A stretch of 64,000 nucleotides of DNA from Corynebacterium halotolerans YIM 70093 = DSM 44683 (GCF_000341345.1 NC_020302.1:1034075-1098074), one strand, 5' to 3'; shown: positions 8,977 through 18,186, counted from the stretch's first letter. Numbers and translations: made by a program. Notes: generated from the sequence alone by a model not told the origin.

Positions 8977-9888
8977 ATGAAAATCTTCGGCTTCACTGAA
9001 CACGGCGGCCCCGGGGTCGCCTCAATCATCGACGTCCCCGAGCCCGTCGCCGGCCCCGGCCAGGTGCTCATCGAGATGCTCGCCACCTCCGTCAACCCGG
9101 GCGACCTCAACACCCGTGAGGGCGCCAACACCTTCGAGGTGAACTTCCCGATGGCCATGGGGCGGGAGGCCGCCGGCCGCGTGCTCGCCGTCGGCGAGGG
9201 CGTCGACCACGTGGCCCCCGGCGACGAGGTCTTCGGCTCGGCGGCCTCCGGGCACGGCGCCTTCGGCGAACAGGTGCTTCTCGACGCCGCGTCCACCACC
9301 CCGGTACCGGACGGGCTCGACGTGGTGGATGCGGCCTGCATCCCGGTCGCCTACGCCACCGCCTACGACGTGCTCGATCACCTGAACCTGGGCCGGGGGC
9401 AGACCCTGGTGGTCATCGGTGCCGGCGGGGGAGTGGGGACCGCGGTCACCTCGCTGGCCCGCGCCCGCGGCGTGGAGGTCGTGGGCGTGGCCTCGGCGGG
9501 CAAACGCGACGTCGTCACGCGTCTGGGCGGGACCCACGTCGAGTCCGGCGAGGGGTGGGTCGACCGCGTGCGGGCGGTCGTCGATGAGCCCACCGCACTC
9601 TTCGACCTCGTCGGCGGCGACGTCCTCGCCGAGGGCGCGGGGCTGGTCGGGGACCCGGTGAACATCATCAGCGTCGCCGACCCGCAGCAGGCCGGGGAAC
9701 TCGGCGGCTCCGGTGTCGAGCGCCGCCGCACCCGGGAGATCTACGCGCAGGTCGCCGCACTCCTCGCGGAGGGGAAGGCCGAGGTGACGATCAGCCGCAT
9801 CCTGCCGCTCGCCGACGCGGCGGAGGCCGTCGCGGCGGTCGAGGACGGGCACGCGGAGGGAAAGGTGGCCGTCACCGCGCGGGAGTGA
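8977..9888 (+). CDS. NADP-dependent zinc-free alcohol dehydrogenase-like (quinone oxidoreductase) protein
   Basis: This is a medium-chain dehydrogenase/reductase of 303 residues. The N-terminal GroES-like part has SVNPGDLNTREG and [26 protein letters not shown]. The Rossmann part has the nucleotide loop VVIGAGGGVGTAVTSLARARG near residue 150. No zinc-binding cysteines are seen, as in quinone oxidoreductases that reduce quinones or activated alkenes with NADPH. I chose the ATG at 8977 because homologues start at MKIFGF and TACCAT begins exactly 13 nt upstream, giving a leaderless start. A strong terminator follows. The substrate is unknown. Confidence 0.85.
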   Translation: MKIFGFTEHGGPGVASIIDVPEPVAGPGQVLIEMLATSVNPGDLNTREGANTFEVNFPMAMGREAAGRVLAVGEGVDHVAPGDEVFGSAASGHGAFGEQVLLDAASTTPVPDGLDVVDAACIPVAYATAYDVLDHLNLGRGQTLVVIGAGGGVGTAVTSLARARGVEVVGVASAGKRDVVTRLGGTHVESGEGWVDRVRAVVDEPTALFDLVGGDVLAEGAGLVGDPVNIISVADPQQAGELGGSGVERRRTREIYAQVAALLAEGKAEVTISRILPLADAAEAVAAVEDGHAEGKVAVTARE

Positions 9889-9978
9889 ACTCTTCAGTGG
9901 AAGCTCATGGGTTCCCCAGAATTCTCAAGATGAACATCAGGTAAACGTCCAGCTCGGAGGCTTAAAGTCGAGGACACC

Positions 9979-10010
9979 GGCCCGGGAGAAGGCTCCCGGG
10001 CCCCGTTTTT
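9979..10010 (+). terminator. Rho-independent terminator after the oxidoreductase
   Basis: A perfect 10-bp stem (GGCCCGGGAG with CTCCCGGGCC, loop AAGG) is followed by CCG and five T residues. Confidence 0.9.
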
Positions 10011-10029
10011 CGGAAGGACCTCCGTCGTC

Positions 10030-11109
10030 ATGACTTCCCGTTTCCTGCGTTCACGCATCCGCCGACCTCTTCCCGCTCTCGCCGACACGCCGGAGGATAC
10101 GGGCCCGGGTGCCCATGTCCGCACCTTTGAGGGGCGCGTGCTCGACCGGCAGGGAGATGACATCGAGGATCAGGGTCTGGCCTTCGACCTCGGCACGGTG
10201 CTCACCCGCCGCCGCTTCCTCGGCGCCCTCGGCCTCGGCGCCGGCTCCCTGGCGCTGGCGGCCTGCGCTCCCACGGGATCGTCCTCGACGACCACCGCCG
10301 GGGCGGGCGCCACGACGACCGGCACACCCGTGACGGCATCCGCGGTGGTGCCCGGGGAGATGCACACCGAGACCGCGGGCCCGTACCCGGGTGACGGATC
10401 CAATGGACCGGATGTCCTCGACCTCAGCGGGGTCGAGCGTTCCGACCTGACGACCAGCATCGACGGTGGGGACGCGGTGGTGGGGGTACCCCTGACACTG
10501 ACGATGAACGTCATCGACATGGCCAATGGCAACGCCCCGTACGCCGGTGCCGCCGTCTATGTCTGGCACTGCGACGGGCAGGGCCGGTACTCGATGTACT
10601 CGGACGGGGTGACGGAGCAGACCTGGTTGCGCGGGGTGCAGATCGCTGACGCGAACGGACAGGTCACCTTCACCACCATCGTGCCCGGTTGCTACGCGGG
10701 CCGGTGGCCGCACATCCACTTCGAGGTCTTTCCGGACGTGGACTCGATCGCCGATGCCACCAACAACGTCCTGACCTCCCAGATCGCCATTCCGGAGGAG
10801 ATGAGCCAGGTGGTGTACGCGACCGAGGGCTACGAGGGCTCCGCAGAAAACCTCGCCCGGATCACGTTGGCCACCGACAACGTGTTCTCCGACGGTTGGG
10901 AGGGGCAGCTGCCCTCCGTCACGGGGGACGCCGCCTCCGGCTACCGGCTCAGCATCGACGTCGCGATCGACACCACCACGGAGCAGGAGATGTCGGCGCT
11001 CCCGCCGGGCGGCGGTGCGGGTGGTCCGGCGGGCCCGGGTGGTCCGGGCGGGGAAGGGGGTCCGGGCGGTCCGGCGGGCCCGGGCGGGATGCCGCCGGCC
11101 CGTCCGTGA
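10030..11109 (+). CDS. Exported intradiol ring-cleavage dioxygenase-like lipoprotein
   Basis: This 359-residue protein has an unusually late export signal. TRRRFLGALGLGAGSLALAAC at residues 58-78 combines a twin-arginine motif with a lipobox, so the protein is probably a Tat-exported lipoprotein. The next 45 residues are a Ser/Thr/Gly linker. The catalytic-like domain (about residues 110-290) has ETAGPYPGDG, VYVWHCDGQGRYSMY and PGCYAGRWPHIHFEVF, which supply the Tyr and His iron ligands of protocatechuate/catechol dioxygenases. The last 40 residues are Gly-Pro repeats. In cells, related proteins are mostly uncharacterised. The long pre-signal segment may mean that the true start is further downstream. 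Confidence 0.8.
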   Translation: MTSRFLRSRIRRPLPALADTPEDTGPGAHVRTFEGRVLDRQGDDIEDQGLAFDLGTVLTRRRFLGALGLGAGSLALAACAPTGSSSTTTAGAGATTTGTPVTASAVVPGEMHTETAGPYPGDGSNGPDVLDLSGVERSDLTTSIDGGDAVVGVPLTLTMNVIDMANGNAPYAGAAVYVWHCDGQGRYSMYSDGVTEQTWLRGVQIADANGQVTFTTIVPGCYAGRWPHIHFEVFPDVDSIADATNNVLTSQIAIPEEMSQVVYATEGYEGSAENLARITLATDNVFSDGWEGQLPSVTGDAASGYRLSIDVAIDTTTEQEMSALPPGGGAGGPAGPGGPGGEGGPGGPAGPGGMPPARP

Positions 11110-11113
11110 CCGC

Positions 11114-12172
11114 TCACCCCTCCCGCCGCGACTGGACCCGGCCCATCTCGCGCTCGATGCTCGGCCACAGCTGGTCGAGCATGTAGTCCCAGGTGACCAT
11201 GCAGAGTTCGTCCCTGCCCGCCTCGTCGGGCAGGACGATGGCGAGCTGTTCGTTCTCCGCGCGCATCCGGCCCAGCGCCTCCTGCAGGGTGGTCCCGGCC
11301 GGCAGCGTCAGCACCGAGCGCGACAACTCCATGGCCGGGGTGTCCGTCGGGACGAGCAGCGTGTCGCGCACGTGCACCAGGCGGGGCTCATCCCACGCCG
11401 CGTCGTCGAGCAGGACCCGCAGCTTCCCGGAGTCGCGCGCGACGGTCTGCACATCGGCGACCGTGGCGGTGGCCGGCAGGGTGACCGGGGTGTTCTCCGG
11501 GGCCCCGACGACGTCGTCGACCGTGGCGCGCTCCAGCTCGATGACCCCGGCGATCTGGGAGGCGGCGGCCTCATCCAGGGCACCAGCCTCGCGGGAGTGA
11601 TTGACCAGAATCTGCAGGGTCTCGGCGTCGTAACCCTGGGCCGCGGCGCGGTCGACCGGTTCTTCCCCGACGGCCTTGACCAGGCGGTTGGCCATCCGGT
11701 TGATCCAGGCCAGCAGTGGCCGGAACAGGGTGATGAACCACCGGGCGGGCAGGGCGACGATGTGCAGCGCCGTCTCGGGATGGGCGATCGCCCAGGACTT
11801 CGGCGCCATCTCCCCGATGACCAGGTGCAGGAAGGTGACCACGAACAGGGCGAGGAGGAATGAGATGACGTCGGCGACGCTGAGCGGGACCGGCAGCAGT
11901 TCGAAGACGGGCATGAGGGCGTCGTGCACCCACGGCTTGGTGATCGCGCCGAGGGCGAAGGTGCAGACGGTGATGCCCAGCTGGGCGCCGGCGAGCATGA
12001 GGGTCAGTTCATTGAGACTGCGCAGTCCGGCCCGGGAGGACGCGGAGGTTTCGGCGGTCTCCTCGAGCCGGTGGCGGCGGGCCGCCAGCAGGGAGAACTC
12101 GAGGATGACGAAGAACGCCGACAACCCGATGATCAGGAGGGTGGCGGGCAGTGCGATGTACCACTCGGTCAT
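11114..12172 (-). CDS. CNNM/HlyC-CorC family membrane protein (DUF21 and CBS)
   Basis: This 352-residue protein has a DUF21 transmembrane domain with three to four hydrophobic segments in residues 1-180, including the conserved FFVILEFSLLAARRHRLEE start and VIGEMAPKSWAIAHPE. A cytoplasmic CBS pair follows at about 210-335. The family includes magnesium and cobalt efflux factors and proteins misnamed hemolysins. It lacks the C-terminal CorC/HlyC domain of its upstream neighbour. Its ATG lies 1 nt after the stop of that neighbour's frame, and the ribosome site GAGGAGGAG lies in the neighbour's end, so the two are translationally coupled. Confidence 0.88.
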   Translation of the reverse strand: MTEWYIALPATLLIIGLSAFFVILEFSLLAARRHRLEETAETSASSRAGLRSLNELTLMLAGAQLGITVCTFALGAITKPWVHDALMPVFELLPVPLSVADVISFLLALFVVTFLHLVIGEMAPKSWAIAHPETALHIVALPARWFITLFRPLLAWINRMANRLVKAVGEEPVDRAAAQGYDAETLQILVNHSREAGALDEAAASQIAGVIELERATVDDVVGAPENTPVTLPATATVADVQTVARDSGKLRVLLDDAAWDEPRLVHVRDTLLVPTDTPAMELSRSVLTLPAGTTLQEALGRMRAENEQLAIVLPDEAGRDELCMVTWDYMLDQLWPSIEREMGRVQSRREG

Positions 12173-12175
12173 GAT

Positions 12176-13578
12176 CTACTCCTCCTCCCGGTCTTCCCCG
12201 GGTACAGTGTCCGCCGTGTCCGCCGCGGGCTCCTCGACGAGTTCGAGACGGACGAGGGCGGGCACGCGGCGTTCGACCGACTCGATGTGCATGCGCAGGA
12301 TACGCAGCGGGGCCTCCCCGTCGTCGAGGTAGTCCTCCGGCTCGGCCCCGAGCCGCAGCTCGTGGACCTCGCCCTCGGCGAGCAGCCCGCCGGCGTGCGA
12401 GAGCAGGAGGCCGGAGAGGGTCTCGAAGTCGCCCTCGGGCAAATCGTGGCCGATGGCGCGGGAAACCTCGTCGAGCGGGGTGTCGCCGTCGACGAGCCAC
12501 TCGTCCTCGCGGGTGTGCGTGATCTCCTCCGGTTCGGGCAGATCGTGCTCGTCGGTGACGTCGCCGAGGATCTCCTCGGCGAGGTCCTCTATGGTGATCA
12601 CGCCGATGAAGCCGCCGTACTCGTCGATGACGCAGGCGAGTTTCTCGGAGCGCGCCTGCAGCTCGCCCACGGCGTCGGGAAGCGCCATGAGCTCGGGCAC
12701 GACGAGGGGCTCGCGCATCAGCTCGCTGACGGGCGCCTCGTCGGGCAGGTCGGTGCCGAGCACGTCGATCAGGTGCACGACACCGACCGGTACGTGCCGG
12801 CCGTCGATGACGGGGTAGCGGGTGTGCGCGGCGGCCATCAGTTCACGGATCTCCCCCACGGAGGTGCCCGGGGCGACGACGTCGGTGCGGGAACGGGGGA
12901 TCATGGCGTGCTCGACGTCATGGGTGGGAAAATCCAGCAGACGGTCCAGGACGAGGAAGGTGTCGTCGGCGAGCGCCCGGACTCCCGGGACGTGGTGACG
13001 ATGCGCCCGAGGTCCTCGGCGGTGGCGGAGGAGTCGATGTCCTCGACCGGCTCGATGCGCAGCAGCCGCAGCAGGGCGTTGGAGGCGATGTCGAAGAACC
13101 TGATCAGCCATCCGAAGGTCGCCAGGTAGATCGCCGTGGACCGGGCCAGCGCCAGGGCGGACTTCATCGGTGCGGCGAGCGTGTAGTTCTTCGGGAAGAG
13201 CTCGCCGAAGATCATCTGGATGATCGTGGACACCGCCAGCGCGAGCACGGTGCCGACGGAGATTGACACGGCGGCGGGCACGCCGACTCCGCCGAGGAGG
13301 GTGCCGAGCGAGTTGCCGACGAGCGGTTCCGCGACATAACCGATAAGCAGACCGGTGACGGTGATACCCAGCTGTGCTCCGGAGAGCATGAAGGAGGTGC
13401 GGTTGGTGATGGTCAACGCCCGCTCCGCCCGCCGGTCACCGCCCTCCGCCCGGGCGCGCAGCTCGTTGCGGTCGACTGACATGTAGCCGAATTCCTGCGC
13501 CACGAAGTAGCCGTTGGCGGCGATGATCACCCCGATGACGACCAGGCCGAGTATCAGCGTGAACACTGCCGCGGTCAT
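12176..13578 (-). pseudogene. CNNM/CorC family membrane protein, frameshifted
   Basis: The first part (13578 down to about 12979) encodes the DUF21 membrane domain (VAQEFGYMSVDRNELRARAEGG, FGELFPKNYTLA). The frame then runs out after TTSRESG. In the -1 frame the protein resumes as ALADDTFLVLDRLL and continues through the CBS pair and the CorC/HlyC domain to 12176. A single G missing from the run opposite 12976-12978 restores one protein of about 467 residues. The downstream paralogue keeps the matching SREAGAL intact. This is either a sequencing error in a homopolymer or a real inactivating mutation. The ATG at 13578 has an AGGTGG ribosome site; a GTG at 13590 is possible. Confidence 0.8.
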
Positions 13579-13955
13579 GCCGTCACCCACCTGCTCGGCC
13601 GAAGGGGGTGAGGGATGGGGCGGATAGATCGTTCAGGGGGTTCCACGGGTGAGAATGCACCTCTTCGCAGGTTTCGGGAGTCACGGTCGCAGGCCGGGGT
13701 TCGGGAAACGCCTTCAGCCTACCCGCAGAATCCGTCGGTGCTCCACGGTTCCGGGGTTTTCCGCCCCCTGCGGGCGCGACGGTGGAGTGAGCCGGGAGGG
13801 CCCCGGGATGCGGGGAGCCGGCTGGTCGGCCCGGCCCCTTTCCGGGGGAGGTTGCGGACGCGACAACACAGGTATCCTATCCGGGAACACAACCGGAGCT
13901 TGATACGTTGTGGGAGTGTAAGTGACTGATAAAACTGAAAGGACCGGGGTTTCAC
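13579..13955. other. 377-nt divergent promoter region
   Basis: No gene is visible between the divergent CNNM operon and the Bax inhibitor-like gene. The right end carries candidate -10 elements (TATCCT near 13873 and GATACG near 13903) and an AAAGGA ribosome site upstream of the GTG at 13956. Confidence 0.4.
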
Positions 13956-14786
13956 GTGCGTAGTAGCAACCCTGTAATGAACTCGCTGTCCGGTGCCAAG
14001 GGCGGCGCGCAGCGCGGCGCCTACCAGGCCGGCTACCCGCAGCAGGGTTACCAGGACCCGTATGCGGGGTACGGCCGCCCTGTCGCGCCGACCGACGACC
14101 GCCCCATGACCGTCGATGACGTCGTGTCCAAGACGGGCATGACCCTCGGCGTCATCATCCTCCTGGCACTGGTCAACTTCGGCATCTCCCTGTTCAACCC
14201 GGGCCTGGCCATGCTGCTGACCGTGGTCGGCGCCATCGGTGGTCTGATCACCGTCCTGGTCGGCACCTTCGGCAAGAAGTACGGCTCCGCCGCCGTGACG
14301 CTGATCTACGCCGCCTTCGAGGGGCTGTTCGTGGGCGGCATCTCCGTCATCTTCTCCGGTGCCGTGGTCGGCGAATCCGACGCCGGCGCCCTGATCGGAC
14401 AGGCCATCCTCGGTACCGTCGGTGTCTTCCTCGGCATGCTCTTCGTCTACAAGACCGGTGCCGTGAAGGTCACCCCGAAGTTCAACCGCATCCTGACCGG
14501 CGCGCTGGTCGGCGTGCTGGTGCTGGCTCTGGGCAACCTGCTGCTGGCCCTGTTCACCGGGGCAAACCCGCTGCGTGACGGCGGCATGCTCGCCATCATC
14601 TTCTCCCTGGTGTGCATCGGCTTGGCGGCCCTGAGCTTCCTCACCGACTTCGATGCCGCGGACAAGATGATCCGCGCCGGCGCCCCCTCCAAGATGGCCT
14701 GGGGCGTGGCACTGGGCCTGGCCGTCACCCTGGTCTGGCTCTACACCGAGATCCTGCGCCTGCTGTCGTACTTCCGCGGCGACTAA
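13956..14786 (+). CDS. Bax inhibitor-1/YccA-like membrane protein
   Basis: This 276-residue protein has a Gly/Tyr/Gln-rich cytoplasmic N-terminus (about residues 1-55), then seven hydrophobic segments. The conserved YAAFEGLFVGGISVIFSG and the final WGVALGLAVTLVWLYTEILRLL match the actinobacterial Bax-inhibitor-like group. These are multi-pass membrane proteins proposed to be calcium or proton leak channels; the role in Corynebacterium is not known. The GTG start lies 12 nt after AAAGGA. It converges on the lipoprotein gene across two strong hairpins. Confidence 0.88.
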   Translation: MRSSNPVMNSLSGAKGGAQRGAYQAGYPQQGYQDPYAGYGRPVAPTDDRPMTVDDVVSKTGMTLGVIILLALVNFGISLFNPGLAMLLTVVGAIGGLITVLVGTFGKKYGSAAVTLIYAAFEGLFVGGISVIFSGAVVGESDAGALIGQAILGTVGVFLGMLFVYKTGAVKVTPKFNRILTGALVGVLVLALGNLLLALFTGANPLRDGGMLAIIFSLVCIGLAALSFLTDFDAADKMIRAGAPSKMAWGVALGLAVTLVWLYTEILRLLSYFRGD

Positions 14787-14816
14787 CCTCCCCGGACACA
14801 CCCAGCGCGACCGAAG

Positions 14817-14850
14817 AACCCGCCCCCCGATACCGGGGGAGGCGGGTTTT
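14817..14850 (+). terminator. Terminator after the Bax inhibitor-like gene
   Basis: An AACCCGCC ... GGCGGGTT hairpin with an extra CCCCGATACCGGGG inner stem is followed by TTTT. Confidence 0.85.
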
Positions 14851-14890
14851 CCCGTCGGTACGCCCGGAGGCGGGCAACCGGCCGGGCACG

Positions 14891-14933
14891 GCAAAACCCG
14901 CGCCTCCCCGGAGAGGGGAGGCGCGGGTTTTGC
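14891..14933. terminator. Bidirectional terminator, perfect 19-bp stem
   Basis: Arms 14891-14909 and 14915-14933 are perfectly complementary with a 5-nt loop (GGAGA). A-rich and T-rich ends on either side suit termination of both convergent genes. Confidence 0.88.
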
Positions 14934-14974
14934 GCCGGGTGGGCGGGTCAGGTCCGCCCGCCGTCGTGCCGTTA

Positions 14975-15469
14975 CTACGGGGTGACGGGCACGCCGTCGA
15001 CGGTGATTTCGCTGAACACCAGACCCTGCGGGCTGACGATCGGGGTGGACAGAACGACATCGACGTTCTCCTGCTCACCCTCCGGGGTCTGGCGGGTGCC
15101 GGTGCCGGTGGCCTGCTGCTGGCCCCAGTCCTCCCAGTCGATCTCAATGAGCTGGTCGGAGGCGTCAGCGCAGTCCAGGGTGATGGTGCCCGGCTCCTGG
15201 ACGGGAGTGGCGACACAGTTGATGAAGCCCGGGACCTCTGCATCCGTCGCGGCGCCGTCCACCGGACTGACGGTCGTCGGGGCGCCGGCACCGGTGGTGA
15301 TCGCCTCGGGGGAATCGTCACCGGGGCTGTACGGACCGTTGTACTCGGTGGCGGTGTTGACCTTCTCGTCGGACGGGTTCTCGTTCGGCGGCACGCACGC
15401 TGCCAGTGCCAGAGCGGTGACGGCGGCGGCACCTGCCGCGGCGATCTGACGGATGCTGAAGGTGGTCAT
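14975..15469 (-). CDS. Putative lipoprotein, unknown
   Basis: The 164-residue product begins with a lipoprotein signal: MTTFSIRQ, a hydrophobic alanine-rich core, and a lipobox LALAAC with the modified Cys near residue 24. The mature part has an acidic Asn/Pro/Asp-rich linker, then a small domain with two cysteines (FINCVATP and LDCADASD, about 16 residues apart). It ends in a beta-rich stretch. I recognise no named family. It lies 84 nt downstream of greA on the same strand and ends at a bidirectional terminator, so co-transcription with greA is possible. Confidence 0.8.
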   Translation of the reverse strand: MTTFSIRQIAAAGAAAVTALALAACVPPNENPSDEKVNTATEYNGPYSPGDDSPEAITTGAGAPTTVSPVDGAATDAEVPGFINCVATPVQEPGTITLDCADASDQLIEIDWEDWGQQQATGTGTRQTPEGEQENVDVVLSTPIVSPQGLVFSEITVDGVPVTP

Positions 15470-15553
15470 CGGGTTACTCGTCCTTACTGTCGATGCTGCA
15501 CGGTTGGCGCGGTAGTGGGGCTACCGCGCCGACCAGAGGTTCATGGAGGAAGA

Positions 15554-16078
15554 TTAGTCGTTCGACCGCGGGGTGGCGGCCAACTGGGAATCGTAGGGTG
15601 CAGCCGAGACGATGGTCACCGAGATGGTGTTGCCGTTCGGGGCGGTGTACTCGCGGGTCTCACCCTCCTGGGCGCCGACGACGGCGGCGCCGAGCGGGGA
15701 CTGCTCGGAGTAGGTCTCGAGATCCGGGTTGTCGGTGGCGGCGGCGCGGGTGCCGATCAGGAAGGTCTCCTTCTCGTCCTTGTCGCCGTTGTAGTAGACG
15801 TGCACGACCGAACCGACGAGGGCGACGCCCTCGACGACGCCCTCACGCTCGGTGGTGGCGTTCGCCAGAATCTCGGAGATCTGCTTGATGCGGGCCTCCT
15901 CCTGATCCTGCATCTCGCGGGCGGCGTCGTAGCCGGCGTTCTCCTTGAGGTCGCCCTCCTCGCGGCGCTCGTTGATCTCGGCGGCGACGACGGGGCGGTG
16001 GTCGATGAGCGCCTGGAGCTCCTCCTCGAGCTTGGCCTTGGTCTCGGGGGTGATGTACTGCTTCTTCGGCTCTGCCAT
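15554..16078 (-). CDS. greA: Transcription elongation factor GreA
   Basis: GreA rescues backtracked RNA polymerase by stimulating transcript cleavage. This 174-residue protein has the N-terminal coiled-coil hairpin (ITPETKAKLEEELQALIDHRPVVAAEI, then GDLKENAGYDAAREMQ), with the tip acidic residues in GDLKENAGY. It has the C-terminal FKBP-like domain with SPLGAAVVGAQEGE. The length is slightly above the usual 158 because of a longer tail. GGGAAGG precedes the ATG as a ribosome site. It stands upstream of a lipoprotein gene and downstream of the DUF4307 gene on the same strand. Confidence 0.96.
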   Translation of the reverse strand: MAEPKKQYITPETKAKLEEELQALIDHRPVVAAEINERREEGDLKENAGYDAAREMQDQEEARIKQISEILANATTEREGVVEGVALVGSVVHVYYNGDKDEKETFLIGTRAAATDNPDLETYSEQSPLGAAVVGAQEGETREYTAPNGNTISVTIVSAAPYDSQLAATPRSND

Positions 16079-16321
16079 GTTGCAACCTTCCCTGGGGGAT
16101 CGGCGGGGCAGCAGGGAGGTGGCCCCCCGATGACACCCGCCGGATTCGTCAATGACGCCGACCGAACACGCGAACGCCAGCTGAGGTGGGGATTCTCCGG
16201 ATGGGAACCCGTCTCAGTTGGCGTTAAGGCGCAGGTCAGCCGACGTTTCCGTTGTGGTCCCGGATTCTAGCACAGTGATACCCGGCGGTCGTGACACGGT
16301 GCCGCCCCGTGGCCCCGGTGG

Positions 16322-16786
16322 TTACCGGGCGGCGGCAGCGGCGGCGACGTCGAGATGCCTGGGCATGTTCGTGGAGCAGCCGTACGTGCCACCGGAGACG
16401 GGGTAGTCGCGGGTCGGCACGTCCACCTGGACGCGTTCGATGCCCTCCCCGCCCGGAGGCATGATGATCTCGCGGCGGCCGACCTCGGCCATGGCGTAGT
16501 TGATCGCCGTGACGATGCAGTAGGAGGGCACGGAGGTGTCGTCGCGGCTGACGTCCACCCACAGCCGCATCGTGTCGTCGTCGATCCGCTCGTAGGAGGC
16601 CATGGACACGGACACCTCGGCCGAGCCGCGGTTCGTCATGAAGTTGCCCACCGCGAAGACGATGCCCACCAGGAGGACGACGCCCAGAATCGCGACGACC
16701 TTGCCACCGATGCCGCGCGGCTTGCGGGGGGTCCGGTCCACGCCGTAACGGGATTCGGGGCGGTTCGCGGCGGGAGTCGTCATCAT
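16322..16786 (-). CDS. DUF4307 family membrane protein
   Basis: This 154-residue protein has a basic N-terminus, one membrane segment (about residues 30-50, VVAILGVVLLVGIVFAVGNF) and an extracytoplasmic beta-rich domain with two cysteines (PSYCIVTAINY and GGTYGCSTN). These features fit DUF4307, an actinobacterial family usually encoded between greA and the mycothiol amidase mca, exactly as here. Its function is unknown. It is divergent from mca, and TAGGAT-like hexamers occur on both strands of the shared upstream region. Confidence 0.85.
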   Translation of the reverse strand: MMTTPAANRPESRYGVDRTPRKPRGIGGKVVAILGVVLLVGIVFAVGNFMTNRGSAEVSVSMASYERIDDDTMRLWVDVSRDDTSVPSYCIVTAINYAMAEVGRREIIMPPGGEGIERVQVDVPTRDYPVSGGTYGCSTNMPRHLDVAAAAAAR

Positions 16787-16933
16787 CTACCTCGGGCATA
16801 CGTGATGGGGTGGGGGGGGGGAGTGTCGCGCCTAATCCTATCGGACGCACCGACATGTATGACCTGTGGCCGCGACCTACTAGGATGGGCGGATGAAGAC
16901 TCAAGGCAGGTACCGACGGAAGGATGGGGACAC

Positions 16934-17800
16934 GTGAGCGGACTCCGACTGCTGGCGATCCATGCGCACCCGGATGACGAGGCGTCGAAGGGTGCGGCGA
17001 CCACGGCGAAGTACGCCGCAGAGGGCAACCGCGTCGTGGTGGTGACCTGCACCGGTGGCGAACGCGGCTCGATCCTCAACCCGGCCATGGACAAGCCCGG
17101 CGTGCTGGAGAACATGATCGAGATCCGCCGCGAGGAGATGCGCCAGGCCGCCGAGGCGCTCGGCATCGAGCACGTCTGGCTCGGGCACATCGACTCCGGC
17201 CTGCCGCAGGGTGACCCGCTGCCGCCGCTGCCGGAGGGGTGCTTCGCCCTGGAGGAGGGCGCCGAGGTGGCCAGGGAGCTCGTCGGCGTCATCCGCGAGG
17301 TTCGTCCGCACGTGATCATCACCTACGACGAAAACGGCGGCTACCCCCACCCGGATCACCTCAAGGTCCACGAGGCCTCCATGATCGCCTGGGAGCGCGC
17401 CGGTGACCCGGAGTTCGCCCCCGGCACCGGCGAGCCGTGGACGCCGCTGAAGCTGTACTACACCCACGGTTTCGTCCGCCAGCGCATGCAGCTGTTCCAC
17501 GACCTGCTCATCCGGGAGGGCAAGACCAGCCCCTACGGCCCGATGCTCGAACGCTGGGAGCGCAACCGCGCCGACATCATGGCCCGGGTGACCACCCAGG
17601 TGGACTGCGCGGAGTACTTCCCGAACCGGGATGCGGCGCTGCGGGCCCACGCCACCCAGATCGACCCGGCCGGCGCGTTCCTGGCCACCCCCACGGAGGT
17701 CCAGCAGGAGCTGTGGCCCACCGAGGAATTCGAGCTCGCCGCCACCCGCGTGACCACCTCCATCCCGGAGGACGACCTGTTCGCAGGCGTCAACCCTTAA
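16934..17800 (+). CDS. mca: Mycothiol S-conjugate amidase
   Basis: Mca hydrolyses mycothiol S-conjugates to a mercapturic acid, which is exported, and a GlcN-Ins moiety, which is recycled. The zinc amidase fold of the LmbE/PIG-L family is shown by AIHAHPDDEASKGA near the start (His, Asp and Asp zinc and catalytic residues) and YPHPDHLKVHEA near 140. The 288-residue length is normal. I chose the GTG at 16934 because the conserved LLAIHAHPDDE must lie near the N-terminus; a longer upstream frame reads through the promoter. MshB is the main alternative, but DUF4307/greA linkage and the length favour Mca. Confidence 0.93.
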   Translation: MSGLRLLAIHAHPDDEASKGAATTAKYAAEGNRVVVVTCTGGERGSILNPAMDKPGVLENMIEIRREEMRQAAEALGIEHVWLGHIDSGLPQGDPLPPLPEGCFALEEGAEVARELVGVIREVRPHVIITYDENGGYPHPDHLKVHEASMIAWERAGDPEFAPGTGEPWTPLKLYYTHGFVRQRMQLFHDLLIREGKTSPYGPMLERWERNRADIMARVTTQVDCAEYFPNRDAALRAHATQIDPAGAFLATPTEVQQELWPTEEFELAATRVTTSIPEDDLFAGVNP

Positions 17801-17837
17801 CCCCTGAAGCCCACCTCGGCGCGAAGGAAGAAACAAC

Positions 17838-18158
17838 GTGTCTGCCCCCGTCATTGCCCACCTCAACCTCGCTGCACAGAGCGCGTTCGACACCGCCTCC
17901 GTGCTGGCGCAGCAGCAGCAGGGCGGTCCGCTCGGACCCGAGTTCGGCAAGGCCTCGCCGATCGGGATTCTCATCCTCGCCGCGCTCGGCGTCGCCATCC
18001 TGATGGCCGGCTGGGCGTTCCACCGCCGCTACTCCCGGTTCAACCGCCGCCGCCGGTTCGCCGAGGAGCACGGCCTCGACGTCTTCGACGAGGAGGCCGT
18101 CGACCGCGCGATGGAGCAGGCGGGGCTCCTCGACCGCCGGAAGAAAACCTGGTTCTGA
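17838..18158 (+). CDS. Small membrane protein, unknown
   Basis: The 106-residue product starts with GTG 37 nt after mca, with a GAAGGAAG ribosome site. Residues 1-45 are weakly polar and Gln-rich, and a membrane segment spans about 48-66 (IGILILAALGVAILMAGWAFH). A basic patch (RRYSRFNRRRRF) and an acidic, probably helical tail (EEHGLDVFDEEAVDRAMEQAGLL) follow. The positive-inside rule puts the tail in the cytoplasm. The position directly after mca is typical of corynebacteria. No function is known to me. Confidence 0.75.
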   Translation: MSAPVIAHLNLAAQSAFDTASVLAQQQQGGPLGPEFGKASPIGILILAALGVAILMAGWAFHRRYSRFNRRRRFAEEHGLDVFDEEAVDRAMEQAGLLDRRKKTWF

Positions 18159-18180
18159 TCCCGCTTCCCACATTCCGTGC

Positions 18181-18186
18181 TACACT
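18181..18186 (+). promoter_or_regulatory. -10 element of the aromatic leader transcript
   Basis: TACACT lies 13 nt before the leader-peptide ATG. Transcription would start at or next to that codon, giving a leaderless leader mRNA. Confidence 0.6.
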
